NCBI RefSeq assembly: GCF_009906955.1
Contig: NZ_CP047656.1
Coordinates: forward strand, 558,001 to 622,000
From: Paraglaciecola mesophila
GTDB taxonomy: Bacteria > Pseudomonadota > Gammaproteobacteria > Enterobacterales > Alteromonadaceae
Reading direction: 5' to 3'
Length of the DNA stretch: 64,000 nucleotides
The number at the start of each line of letters is the position of its first letter. The first letter of the stretch is position 1. The notes below the pieces were generated by a model. It was not told where the DNA came from, made no database searches, and was given only the letters and a program-made list of their open reading frames with translations. Positions 53,282 to 61,735 of this stretch are shown one piece after another. Made by a program: the position numbers and the translations under genes.

Positions 53282-54502
53282 GTGAAACACCTTACCCCCC
53301 CTCCGCGCCTTTTAATGGGCCCCGGACCAATTAACTGTTATCCCCGGGTATTGAGCGCCATGTCAACGCAATTGATTGGCCAATACGATCCCGTAATGAC
53401 TGGTTACATGAATGAAGTGATGAGTTTATATCGAGATGTGTTTGTCACTAAGAATCAGGCAACGCTGTTAATTGATGGAACATCACGCGCTGGAATTGAA
53501 GCGGTTTTGGTTTCTTGTATCGAACCAGCCGATAAAGTTCTTGTGCCAATTTTCGGTCGCTTTGGCCATTTGCTCAAAGAAATCGCTGAACGAGCTGGCG
53601 CTGATGTGCATTGCATTGAAGCCACTTGGGGTGAAGTATTCGAACCAGAACAAATTGAAGACGCGATTAAGCGCGTGCAGCCTAAGGTACTTGCTTTAGT
53701 ACAAGGTGACACGTCTACCACCATGTTACAGCCCCTAGAACATATAGGTGAAATTTGTCGACGCCATGATGTTATTTTTTATTCAGACGCAACAGCCTCT
53801 ATTGGGGGTAACCCGTTTGAAACGGATAAATGGCAACTCGATGCGGTGTCAGTTGGTTTGCAAAAGTGTTTAGGCGGTCCCAGTGGCAGTGCTCCTATCA
53901 CCCTCAGTGAGCGCTACGTAGAATTAGTTCGCGGACGTCAACATATAGAAGCTGGTATCAAAGCAGAACACCACAACCCCGGTTCAGGAAGCCGCATCCG
54001 TTCAAACTATTTCGATATCCCTATGATCCTAGATTACTGGGGCGAGGAACGTTTAAACCATCACACAGAAGCCACCTCTATGCTTTATTGCGCGCGCGAG
54101 TGCGCAATTAATTTACTCGAAGAAGGCGTTGATGACTCTATTGCACGCCATGAGTTACACGGCAATGCCATGTTAGCCGGTATTCAAGGGATGAACTTGA
54201 AACCCTTTGGTGATTTAAAACACAAGATGAACAATGTTGTGGGTGTCTATATACCAGATGGGGTCGATGGTGAGCAGATACGCCAGCAATTGCTACTGGA
54301 TTTCAATATTGAAATCGGCACGAGTTTTGGCCCACTGCACGGTAAAATCTGGCGCATTGGTACTATGGGCTACAACGCTCGCCAAGACACGGTACTGCAT
54401 ACCTTGCAGTCACTTGAGACCTTACTTCGCCGAGCAGGTCATACGCTGCAACCTGGCCAAGCAATTGACAGTGCATTTACTGTGTACAACGGGAAAGGTT
54501 AA
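53282..54502 (+). CDS. Class V aminotransferase, probable ureidoglycine-glyoxylate aminotransferase (HpxJ/PucG-like)
   Basis: A 406-residue PLP enzyme of the alanine-glyoxylate aminotransferase group. The start block is LMGPGPINCYPRVLSAMS, the Asp is in VIFYSDATASIGG and the PLP Lys in VGLQKCLGGPSGSAP; GEERLNHHTEATSMLY is typical of the group. The neighbouring allantoate-type hydrolase and HpxW suggest that it takes the amino group of ureidoglycine, giving oxalurate, as PucG/HpxJ do. Alanine or serine as donor cannot be excluded by sequence alone. The start is GTG at 53282 with GGAG 11 bases upstream. It overlaps the next gene at TAATG. A paralogue lies at 61736. Confidence 0.8.
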   Translation: MKHLTPPPRLLMGPGPINCYPRVLSAMSTQLIGQYDPVMTGYMNEVMSLYRDVFVTKNQATLLIDGTSRAGIEAVLVSCIEPADKVLVPIFGRFGHLLKEIAERAGADVHCIEATWGEVFEPEQIEDAIKRVQPKVLALVQGDTSTTMLQPLEHIGEICRRHDVIFYSDATASIGGNPFETDKWQLDAVSVGLQKCLGGPSGSAPITLSERYVELVRGRQHIEAGIKAEHHNPGSGSRIRSNYFDIPMILDYWGEERLNHHTEATSMLYCARECAINLLEEGVDDSIARHELHGNAMLAGIQGMNLKPFGDLKHKMNNVVGVYIPDGVDGEQIRQQLLLDFNIEIGTSFGPLHGKIWRIGTMGYNARQDTVLHTLQSLETLLRRAGHTLQPGQAIDSAFTVYNGKG

Positions 54503-55728
54503 TGACCACATTAGCCCCCTACGCTATTCAAACATACGAGCGCTGTGATGTGCTCGCACATTTTAGTCAAGATCCTGATTGTATTAATCGGCAGTATCTC
54601 ACACCTGAACATTTACAGGCCAACCGCCAAGTTGCCCAGTGGATGGAACAAGCAGGCATGGAAACATGGCAAGATGCAGCTGCCAACCAATGGGGTCGTT
54701 ATCCAAGTAAAGCTCCAAATGCGAAAACGTTAGTTATAGGCAGTCACTTAGATACAGTGCCTAACAGCGGTAAATACGATGGGATCTTAGGCGTGTTAGC
54801 CCCGTTAAGCTTAATTCACTATTTGCATGATCATCACATCGAATTGCCTTTTCATCTGGAGTTAGTCGGTTTTGGCGATGAAGAAGGCACGCGCTTTGGT
54901 GCGACATTGTTAGGCAGTTGCGCGGTAGCAGGTACATGGCAAGACAAATGGAATGATTTAGCGGATGAAAATGGCATAACACTTAGACAGGCATTTATCG
55001 ATGCTGGACTTGATATCAGTGAGGTCAAAAATGCCTCTCGTCTTGCAACCAATGTGGATGATTTTTTTGAATTTCATATTGAACAAGGGCCAGTGCTAGA
55101 GCAAAACGATCTAGCCGTTGGTGTAGTTAATGGCATTGCAGGCGCAAAACGCTTTTCTATCACCTTGAAAGGCTTAGCAGGACATGCAGGCACGGTACCT
55201 ATGCCGATGCGCCAAGACGCACTAGCAGCTGCAAGCGAAATGATTTTAGCGATAGAACGTTTAGCGACCCAAAATGGGATTGTCGCGACTGTTGGGCACC
55301 TTAAGTGCTTATCTGGGGCGGTTAACGTTATCTCGGGTGCAACCACCTTCAGTCTGGATATTCGCAGTATTGATGATGCCCTGCGAGATGAAACGCTTAA
55401 GCTTATCATTGATGAATTAAAGGGTATTGCTGAAACGCGACGTATCCAAATGGATATTACGCCTACACACCAAGCGCCTGCTGTAAAATGCGACGAAAAT
55501 TTACAACAGCAATTGCTTGACGCATTTGAGGCAACAGATACACCACCTTTTACGCTTGCATCAGGCGCGGGTCATGACACTATGGCAATGGCGGCAGTTT
55601 GCCCTGTCGCCATGATGTTTATGCGTTGTGAAAAAGGTCTGAGTCATCATCCCGCAGAAGCCATAGAGGTAGCGGACATAGAAGCAGCACTAAACGTGAT
55701 GTTTGCCTTTTTAAAGGAATATGTTTAG
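54502..55728 (+). CDS. Zn-dependent M20-family amidohydrolase, probable allantoate amidohydrolase (HpxK/AllC-like)
   Basis: A 408-residue metal-dependent hydrolase of the HyuC/AllC group. Metal ligands are visible in VIGSHLDTVPNSGKYDG (His, Asp), GFGDEEGTRFGATLLGS (Glu), EFHIEQGPVLEQ (His) and the C-terminal His of GLSHHPAEA; LASGAGHDTMAMA is the group signature. A lid domain (~205-320) contains GLAGHAGTVPMPMRQDAL. AllC-type enzymes remove the carbamoyl group of allantoate, giving ureidoglycine, the substrate of the aminotransferase encoded just upstream. N-carbamoyl-amino-acid hydrolase is the alternative. Last gene of the operon. Confidence 0.82.
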   Translation: MTTLAPYAIQTYERCDVLAHFSQDPDCINRQYLTPEHLQANRQVAQWMEQAGMETWQDAAANQWGRYPSKAPNAKTLVIGSHLDTVPNSGKYDGILGVLAPLSLIHYLHDHHIELPFHLELVGFGDEEGTRFGATLLGSCAVAGTWQDKWNDLADENGITLRQAFIDAGLDISEVKNASRLATNVDDFFEFHIEQGPVLEQNDLAVGVVNGIAGAKRFSITLKGLAGHAGTVPMPMRQDALAAASEMILAIERLATQNGIVATVGHLKCLSGAVNVISGATTFSLDIRSIDDALRDETLKLIIDELKGIAETRRIQMDITPTHQAPAVKCDENLQQQLLDAFEATDTPPFTLASGAGHDTMAMAAVCPVAMMFMRCEKGLSHHPAEAIEVADIEAALNVMFAFLKEYV

Positions 55729-55733
55729 CTAAG

Positions 55734-55767
55734 TATTGCCCGGATCGGATAATCGATTCGGGCAATA
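55734..55767. terminator. Hairpin between convergent genes
   Basis: Perfect 9-bp stem TATTGCCCG (55734-55742) and CGGGCAATA (55759-55767) with a 16-base loop, placed between the convergent amidohydrolase and cupin genes. There is no T run on either side, so it is a likely but weak terminator for both. Confidence 0.5.
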
Positions 55768-55780
55768 TTGCTTTGAGTTG

Positions 55781-56092
55781 CTATATACTGCCTTCGCTTT
55801 CAATCACTAAAATACGTGCTTCACCCACTGGGCTAGCAACGTGCTCAGTCCCCTCATCTGCATAAAACACGTCGCCTTGATTGAGCAAGCTGGTGTGTAC
55901 GATGCCATTTTTCATGTACTGCATCTCTACCATTCCATCGAGTACTGCAAAAACCTCTTGCCCTTCGTTTACATGCCAGCGATAAGGTTCGTTTGTCCAA
56001 TGCAGCTTGGTGGTAATGCCGTTCATGTTAGCGATTTTAATTGATCCCCAAGGAAGTGATGCGGTAAATTTTTTACTTCTGATAATTTCCAT
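55781..56092 (-). CDS. Small cupin-domain protein
   Basis: A 103-residue single-domain cupin (beta barrel). Motif 1 is seen in RWHVNEGQEVFAVLDGMVEM with one His and Glu instead of the usual H-x-H; motif 2 is LNQGDVFYADEGTEHVASP with the conserved G-D and His. A metal site is plausible. Function unknown; small cupins of this kind bind sugars or small acids. A good ribosome-binding site (GAGGAA, spacing 5) precedes the ATG. A flavin-reductase gene lies 39 bp upstream on the same strand and may be co-transcribed. Confidence 0.75.
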   Translation of the reverse strand: MEIIRSKKFTASLPWGSIKIANMNGITTKLHWTNEPYRWHVNEGQEVFAVLDGMVEMQYMKNGIVHTSLLNQGDVFYADEGTEHVASPVGEARILVIESEGSI

Positions 56093-56130
56093 ATATTCCT
56101 CTATATCAATTTTCTGCCTTAGCGTATTTA

Positions 56131-56748
56131 TTATGGTCTATTTAAGGTAAATTTCTGCTCAGAGTTCACTTTAAAATAATCTCCTGCCCCGCCAGCGCGC
56201 AATACGGGCTTTGCTAATGCGGTGTTGTAGATACCTTCTTCAATCAGTGAGTTGTCTATATGGACCCCCACAACTTCACCCATTACCATCCATGTATCGA
56301 CCAATTTTCCATCTGCTTCAGTCAGTTGCATAATTTGCGTCTTTCTACATTCAAACACGCAAAGACTGTTAGCCACATGTGGCACGTCAATTACGTTAGA
56401 TTTTCCTTGTGCTAAACCAGCAAAATCAAATTCACTTTGTGTACTTGGTAACGCAGCGCTAGTTTGATTCATCGCATCCACCTGCGATTCAGAGACTAAG
56501 TTCCAACAGAACACGCCACTTTCTTGAATATTTTTCACAGTATCTTTATAGCCGATACTGGAAAAACCGATTATCGGTGGGTGGTAGTTAAAGGCATTAA
56601 AAAAACTATAAGGCGCTAAATTTAAGTCACCAGATAAGGATTTGGTGGATATCCAACCAATCGGTCGAGGAGCGATAATGGCGTTAAAAGGATTATGTTT
56701 AAGGTTATGCCCTAGATGAGGCTGATAAAAGTAACGTTGATGGGGCAT
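56131..56748 (-). CDS. Flavin reductase-like FMN-binding protein
   Basis: A 205-residue split-barrel flavoprotein of the flavin reductase/DIM6-NTAB family. The first strands carry NAIIAPRPIGWISTKS, which binds FMN phosphate in this family, then LAPYSFFNAFNYHPPIIGFS and VKNIQESGVFCWNLVS. The C-terminal part GEVVGVHIDNSLIEEG is also conserved. It probably provides or uses reduced flavin; the partner oxygenase is not in the window. ATG at 56748 with AGGA 7 bases upstream. Confidence 0.85.
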   Translation of the reverse strand: MPHQRYFYQPHLGHNLKHNPFNAIIAPRPIGWISTKSLSGDLNLAPYSFFNAFNYHPPIIGFSSIGYKDTVKNIQESGVFCWNLVSESQVDAMNQTSAALPSTQSEFDFAGLAQGKSNVIDVPHVANSLCVFECRKTQIMQLTEADGKLVDTWMVMGEVVGVHIDNSLIEEGIYNTALAKPVLRAGGAGDYFKVNSEQKFTLNRP

Positions 56749-56854
56749 GGGAAATTCCTAAGTACACATAATAAAACCCGCAACGGGTTAGCATGTTTAT
56801 TACTAAAACCCGTATCTTGTTATTTTATCTACTATTTTTATAAAACGTAATGAT

Positions 56855-57775
56855 TTAATGGCCAAAAATGGACCAACCAGTTTCATGCACCAACATTTCG
56901 AGGGCCTCGGTGCCCAATTTACTATTACCTATTTTGTCTAAACCCGGAGACCAGACTGCAATTGATGCTTTGCCTGGGGCGATAGCAAGGATCCCCCCAC
57001 CAACGCCACTTTTACCCGGTAATCCAACGCGATAAGCAAATTCTCCTGAACCATCATAATGTCCACACATTAACATGAGTGAATTAATGCGTCGGGCGCG
57101 ATGCTCAGGCACAACTCGACTTCCCGTACTTTGATTCGTGCCGTTAGAGACTAAAAACAAGCCTGCTTTGGCGAGTTGCTCTGTGGTCATCGAAATTGAA
57201 CAATGATGAAAATAGGTTCCTAGTACTTTTTCGACTGGATTTTCTAAACGCTCAAATGATGCCATAAAATGCGCAAGAGATGCGTTTCTACTGCCCGTCA
57301 TCATTTCAGATTGCGCGACTTTCTCGTCTATTGAAATGCTGTCATCATTGGCTACAAAACGCACAAAATGCAATATTTCGGCAAGGCTTTCTTTGGGTTC
57401 ATTATGACCCATAATGGCATCAGCGATGGCGATAGCACCGGCGTTAATAAACGGGTTTCGTGGTATGCCACTCTCATGTTCAAGCTGCACAATTGAATTA
57501 AAAGGGTCGCCAGATGGTTCTCGACCTACCCGCGCCCATAGAGCATCGCCAAGTTTGCCCAGCGCCATGGTTAGCGTAAATACCTTTGAAATACTTTGAA
57601 TCGAAAATAAGGTATCTGCGCAACCGGCGCTGTAAACCTGCCCTTCTGGTGTTACTACTGTGAGCGCAAATTGGTTGGGATCAACACACGCTAGTTGTGG
57701 TATATAGTTCGCTACTTTACCTCGGTCAGTGCGAGAGCACATTTCCTGGTAAATACTGTCAACGATGTTTTGCAT
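56855..57775 (-). CDS. glsA: Glutaminase
   Basis: A 306-residue serine-dependent beta-lactamase-like glutaminase, hydrolysing glutamine to glutamate and ammonia. The Ser-x2-Lys catalytic motif is in [29 protein letters not shown] (here [13 protein letters not shown]), [21 protein letters not shown] and [15 protein letters not shown] are conserved blocks. Length equals E. coli YneH/GlsA2. AAGG lies 7 bases before the ATG. It is a single gene; ammonia-generating function fits the nitrogen-scavenging operon nearby but no co-regulation is visible. Confidence 0.95.
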   Translation of the reverse strand: MQNIVDSIYQEMCSRTDRGKVANYIPQLACVDPNQFALTVVTPEGQVYSAGCADTLFSIQSISKVFTLTMALGKLGDALWARVGREPSGDPFNSIVQLEHESGIPRNPFINAGAIAIADAIMGHNEPKESLAEILHFVRFVANDDSISIDEKVAQSEMMTGSRNASLAHFMASFERLENPVEKVLGTYFHHCSISMTTEQLAKAGLFLVSNGTNQSTGSRVVPEHRARRINSLMLMCGHYDGSGEFAYRVGLPGKSGVGGGILAIAPGKASIAVWSPGLDKIGNSKLGTEALEMLVHETGWSIFGH

Positions 57776-57839
57776 CTAGTGGCCTTTCTTCATAAATAAA
57801 TGTTCGGCCATCACTGGCTAAATAATGTCAGTATTGTGT

Positions 57840-58412
57840 TTAACATGGCAACGTAACTTGAGTATGTGACAAGTCACAACATTGCATGGAGACTTTTTTA
57901 TGGGTAAGAACACTTACCTTTTTGTTATCAAATGCGGCTAAGGATGAACTTTTGTTCAGGGGTAACCATTGATAACCCAGCTGTTTAAATCCTAATCGCT
58001 GATGAAATTTTGCGGAAGGCTGATTAAGAGGTTCAAGGTTATATTCGCACACCACATGATAAACACCTTTGGCTTTACTCCATGTAAACAAATCTTGATA
58101 TAAAACACTGCCTAGTTGTCTCCCTTGATAACGAGCATCAAGCACAATTCGATCAATATACATATAGTTTGCTAAATGATGCTTAAACCAAACATAATTA
58201 TCATTGATGTAATCACTATTTGGCCCCATCACCAGCAAAAAGCCGGCAACACTTTCTTCAACGACTAACACTCTATGATAAGCAGATAGGCTATGTAGTC
58301 TAGCGACATCGGCCATATTCATTGCGCTAGTATGCGCCACCTCAGCGAGATTTAATTCAACCACACGCCTAAAATCGTATTCAGTCGCATCTCTAACGTA
58401 AACATCGATCAT
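57840..58412 (-). CDS. GNAT-family N-acetyltransferase
   Basis: A 190-residue acetyltransferase. The acetyl-CoA pyrophosphate loop is RYQGRQLGSVLYQDLF (Q/R-x2-G-x-G/A-like, somewhat relaxed), preceded by the strand YIDRIVLDA and followed by VCEYNLEPLNQPSAKFHQRLGF, where the Asn-x3-Ser...Phe-x-x-x-Gly-Phe pattern is typical. The C-terminal ~35 residues are a polar extension of unknown purpose with two adjacent Cys. The substrate cannot be assigned. It is 36 bp before the modF-like gene in genome order, with the same strand. Confidence 0.8.
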   Translation of the reverse strand: MIDVYVRDATEYDFRRVVELNLAEVAHTSAMNMADVARLHSLSAYHRVLVVEESVAGFLLVMGPNSDYINDNYVWFKHHLANYMYIDRIVLDARYQGRQLGSVLYQDLFTWSKAKGVYHVVCEYNLEPLNQPSAKFHQRLGFKQLGYQWLPLNKSSSLAAFDNKKVSVLTHKKVSMQCCDLSHTQVTLPC

Positions 58413-58447
58413 GTTGTATCAGTCCTGCTAACACGTATTTTCTTAAT

Positions 58448-59926
58448 TCATTGAAAAGTGTCGCAAGCATAACGCACATTTGAACGAGATGAATCACCCT
58501 CAAGTAATATATGATTTTTGATGCCAGCAATGACATCATCACTGTGATGATTCACATAAATAATTGAGGTGGTTGTGGATTTAGCGATAGTTTCAATCAC
58601 CGCAAGTATACGTTGACGATTAATCTCATCGAGCCCGTTACAGGGTTCGTCTAAAATTAATAACGGTGGGTGCTTAACCATGGCACGTACAATGAGTGCC
58701 AAACGCTGATCGCCAAACGATAGTTGCTGAAAAGGCGTATTTTGCTGATCATCCAACCCAATGAGCGCTAACCAAAGCTTGGCTAGATATATCTGCTTTT
58801 TTGTTGGTTGTTGGTATAAGCCAATGCTGTCGTAAAAGCCCGAAAGAACAGCATGAAGTAGGCTACAATTGACGCGGTAGGAAAGATGAAATGCATTAGA
58901 AAGGAACCCAATATTTTTCTTGATATCCCAGATACTTTCTCCGCTTCCACGCTTAAAACCGAAGACAAAAATATCGTTCACATAACACTGCGGATGATCA
59001 CCCGAAATTAGCTGTAAAAGGCAGGTTTTACCAGAACCGTTCGGCCCACTCAATTGCCAGTGTTCACCTAGTTTAATTTCCCATGTCAGTGCTTCAATGA
59101 TTGCCCCCTGCGGATAGTGAATCGCTACATTATTTAAACGAACCAATGTATCACCATGGCTAAATGGGTTATGCGTAACACTTGAATCTGACGCGGGAAG
59201 TGAAAAACGAGTATGTTGAAGCGTTAATAATCGCGCTAAATCACTAATGGCTATCTTATCTTCTATTGTCACAGAAGACTGTAAACACCCCTGCGACACC
59301 CACCCATAATGCGTCACAAATGGTGGTATTTCTGACCAGCGATTAATGACAAATACCATGCAAATATCTGCATGTAACTCAGTAATTAATTCAGCTAATT
59401 TTTGCTGCATATTGCGGTCTAAACCATCAAATGGTTCGTCTAAAATCAGCAAGTCGGGTTTAGCAATTAATGCTCTTATTAAAAGCAATTTTCGCGTTTC
59501 GCCGGTGGAAAGTGCGGAAAAATCACGGGTTAACAAAGGGGAGAATTCGAACAGTTCAATGAGTCGTTTACACAAGGGTAATGACAATAATTCATCAATA
59601 CTTTGCACATTAACACTGAGTAATTCATACACTTTGGTGGGAACCGGGATCACATCCAGTATGTCTGCGGCATCTTTTTCTCGCTCCTGTTCTATCAGCC
59701 CCTGCTGGCTTTCGTAGGATACCAGTTCGATGTGCTCGAAATCACTGACTAATGTCCCCTGTTGAATGTCCCCATAACCGGCTAACACGGCCGCTAAAGC
59801 GGATTTTCCTGCCCCATTTTGGCCAACGAGAACCCAGTGCTGCCCCTTTTCGACCGACCAATTGATCCCGTGCAGCGAAAATGTTGGAGAAAATTCAACA
59901 TTTAAGTCTGTTAAACAACTACGCAT
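58448..59926 (-). CDS. modF: Twin-ATPase ABC protein ModF
   Basis: A 492-residue soluble protein with two ABC ATPase domains. Walker A motifs: GQNGAGKSA and GPNGSGKTC; signatures LSTGETRK and LSFGDQRL; Walker B LLILDEPFDGLD and LLILDEPCNGLD. The block SGESIWDIKKNIGFLSNAFHLSYRVN and GFYDSIGLYQQ match E. coli ModF (490 residues) throughout. ModF is linked to molybdate metabolism but its function is unsettled. No modABC genes are in this window. The upstream MarR gene lies 66 bp away on the same strand. Confidence 0.9.
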   Translation of the reverse strand: MRSCLTDLNVEFSPTFSLHGINWSVEKGQHWVLVGQNGAGKSALAAVLAGYGDIQQGTLVSDFEHIELVSYESQQGLIEQEREKDAADILDVIPVPTKVYELLSVNVQSIDELLSLPLCKRLIELFEFSPLLTRDFSALSTGETRKLLLIRALIAKPDLLILDEPFDGLDRNMQQKLAELITELHADICMVFVINRWSEIPPFVTHYGWVSQGCLQSSVTIEDKIAISDLARLLTLQHTRFSLPASDSSVTHNPFSHGDTLVRLNNVAIHYPQGAIIEALTWEIKLGEHWQLSGPNGSGKTCLLQLISGDHPQCYVNDIFVFGFKRGSGESIWDIKKNIGFLSNAFHLSYRVNCSLLHAVLSGFYDSIGLYQQPTKKQIYLAKLWLALIGLDDQQNTPFQQLSFGDQRLALIVRAMVKHPPLLILDEPCNGLDEINRQRILAVIETIAKSTTTSIIYVNHHSDDVIAGIKNHILLEGDSSRSNVRYACDTFQ

Positions 59927-59992
59927 AGAAACCCTTTAATGAAACAAATAAATATGCCTTATTGAAAAGGCACTCAACCTACCGCTACGCTA

Positions 59993-60418
59993 TTACACTA
60001 ATTTATTTAGTACTTCTAGCACGGTAGATAGTTGCTTAGGACTAATATCTTTCACCGCCTCATCAAATGTATTTTTACAACTGAGAAAAGCATATTTATA
60101 TATATCTCGACCAGTAAATGTCAGTTTAACTAAACTAACACGCGCATCCCGATTATTTTTTTCTTTTTCGACCAAGTGAATTTTTTCCATCGGTGTCAGT
60201 AATCGAGTCACCCCTGATGCTGTAAGATTCACAGCGTCCGCAAGTTCTGTTCGGCTCATGACCTGATTTTGCGCATAGTTCAAGTGATGCAACACCATAA
60301 ACTCACTCAAGCTTATCCCGTGCACACTTAATGCGCGGTCAGCCTTTTTAGATAATTTCCCCACTGTTCCCGATAGTGAAAACAGCAAAGCTAACGATGC
60401 AGGAAGTTGGTCCACCAT
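59993..60418 (-). CDS. MarR-family transcriptional regulator
   Basis: A 141-residue winged-helix regulator. The fold is clear: LSEFMVLHHLNYAQNQVMSRTELADAVNLTASGVTRLLTPMEKIHLVEKEKNNRDARVSLVKLT covers helices 2-5 and the wing with the conserved D-x-R. MarR proteins are dimers that usually repress nearby genes and respond to small aromatic or oxidant ligands. The strong ribosome-binding site GGAGG is 5 bases before the ATG. Targets may include the modF-GNAT genes downstream; that is inferred. Confidence 0.88.
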   Translation of the reverse strand: MVDQLPASLALLFSLSGTVGKLSKKADRALSVHGISLSEFMVLHHLNYAQNQVMSRTELADAVNLTASGVTRLLTPMEKIHLVEKEKNNRDARVSLVKLTFTGRDIYKYAFLSCKNTFDEAVKDISPKQLSTVLEVLNKLV

Positions 60419-60808
60419 AAAATCCTCCGATTAAAAAAAGCAAACAATTGTAGCGCAAAATAAGAAAGACCCATTAAGCGCATAAGCAAAACATATGCTT
60501 GATCACTCAAGGATATATCAACTATATGACAAATACAAATCAATGAAATAGAAGAGATGCTGCAAGTTCTATTCAAGTTTTTATTAGAAAGAAAGTTAGT
60601 TATATAGGAAGGTATAGGCGTAGTTAGCACTTGCATATAAATGCAAGAAAAACTGATATTTATAATTATCCGCTATTTTATTTTTTAAGCACTGCTAACC
60701 AGCAGTGTAATTTTCTGCAGTGCCGTTAAAAGCAAAGCCGATTTTCTCGTGGTAGAGGTAGACTTTGTTGTACAATAATGGCCTTAATAATTTTCAGTTA
60801 GTAGGGAT
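60419..60808. other. Divergent intergenic region with a small hairpin
   Basis: This 390-bp AT-rich gap between the MarR gene and a glycosyltransferase has no convincing gene. A perfect 7-bp stem, CACTGCT (60690-60696) and AGCAGTG (60701-60707), with a 4-base loop lies about 100 bp before the glycosyltransferase start; its role is unknown. Confidence 0.4.
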
Positions 60809-61645
60809 ATGTTTCAGCATTTTTTAATTACCCGCTTTAATCTACGCAAGAAAGATTGGCAAACGTCAAAATATAACAAACAAGTATTGACCGATACTTG
60901 GATGGAGAATCGGTTAGCACTGTTTGAGGACTACTGTTTTTCTTCTTTACAGGCACAGACAGAACAAAACTTTACGTGGCTTGTGTTCTTTGACACCACC
61001 ACGCCAGACAGATTTCGCAGTGTAATAACCCGCCTAGAACAAACATTCAGTCAATTCACCCCTATCTATATAGACGGAATGGACGAGTTCTTACCTCAAA
61101 GCAGAAAGCAAATAGCTCAACGCTTAACCCAACCTTATGTCATTACATCTCGTCTAGATAATGATGATAGTTTGCATCAGGATTATATTAAGGAAGTACA
61201 AAGTCACTTTGCTGAGCAGCAATTTATGGCTATTGATTTTGTAGATGGCTTTACCCTACAAGTTGAACCTCAAGTGCGTTTTGCCAAACGCTCCCACGTA
61301 CATAACCCATTTCTAAGCTTAATTGAAAAAGCGGATGAGATAAGAACAGTATGGTTTTTAGAGCGTCACGGTCAATGGAGTGAAATCAAAGCGCTTATTC
61401 CAGTGCGTGCCAAGCCAATGTGGATGTCAGTCATTCACATGGAAAACAAAGTGAATACGTTTCTTGGGTTTGACAATATACCTTGGAACACAATAGCGGC
61501 ATTTCACTTAAAACCAGAGATTGAACAAGCGCTTGCGCAAAAACGTTTGCCATTTGAAGCGTGGAAAGCACAAAGTCTGAAAAATAAATTGAAAACCTTG
61601 TGGAAAGTTAATTTCAAATTACTTAAGCGCTGTCTTATGAAGTAA
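60809..61645 (+). CDS. Putative rhamnosyltransferase-type glycosyltransferase
   Basis: A 278-residue protein of the putative rhamnosyl transferase family (related to GT-A enzymes). It begins with HFLITRFNLRKKDW, continues with QTEQNFTWLVFFDTTTP, and has an acidic metal-binding motif in ITSRLDNDDSLHQDYI. No membrane segment is present. It may add sugars to a surface polysaccharide; the acceptor is unknown. It stands alone, so the pathway cannot be told from context. A strong bidirectional terminator follows. Confidence 0.75.
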   Translation: MFQHFLITRFNLRKKDWQTSKYNKQVLTDTWMENRLALFEDYCFSSLQAQTEQNFTWLVFFDTTTPDRFRSVITRLEQTFSQFTPIYIDGMDEFLPQSRKQIAQRLTQPYVITSRLDNDDSLHQDYIKEVQSHFAEQQFMAIDFVDGFTLQVEPQVRFAKRSHVHNPFLSLIEKADEIRTVWFLERHGQWSEIKALIPVRAKPMWMSVIHMENKVNTFLGFDNIPWNTIAAFHLKPEIEQALAQKRLPFEAWKAQSLKNKLKTLWKVNFKLLKRCLMK

Positions 61646-61663
61646 AGATGATCTCTAGGTAGG

Positions 61664-61696
61664 AAAAGTGCAGCATCCCTTTGGCTGCACTTTTTT
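61664..61696. terminator. Bidirectional rho-independent terminator
   Basis: A perfect 11-bp stem, AAAAGTGCAGC (61664-61674) and GCTGCACTTTT (61684-61694), with a T run to 61696. It separates the convergent glycosyltransferase and aminotransferase genes and can serve both strands. Confidence 0.9.
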
Positions 61697-61735
61697 AATT
61701 ACATTTTGGTTAACCGTATTTTTAACAGCGTAAGG

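Noticed and set aside
60391..60636. 81-codon minus-strand frame upstream of the MarR gene
   Set aside because: It is isoleucine/leucine-rich AT-driven sequence without a ribosome-binding site and overlaps the MarR start.
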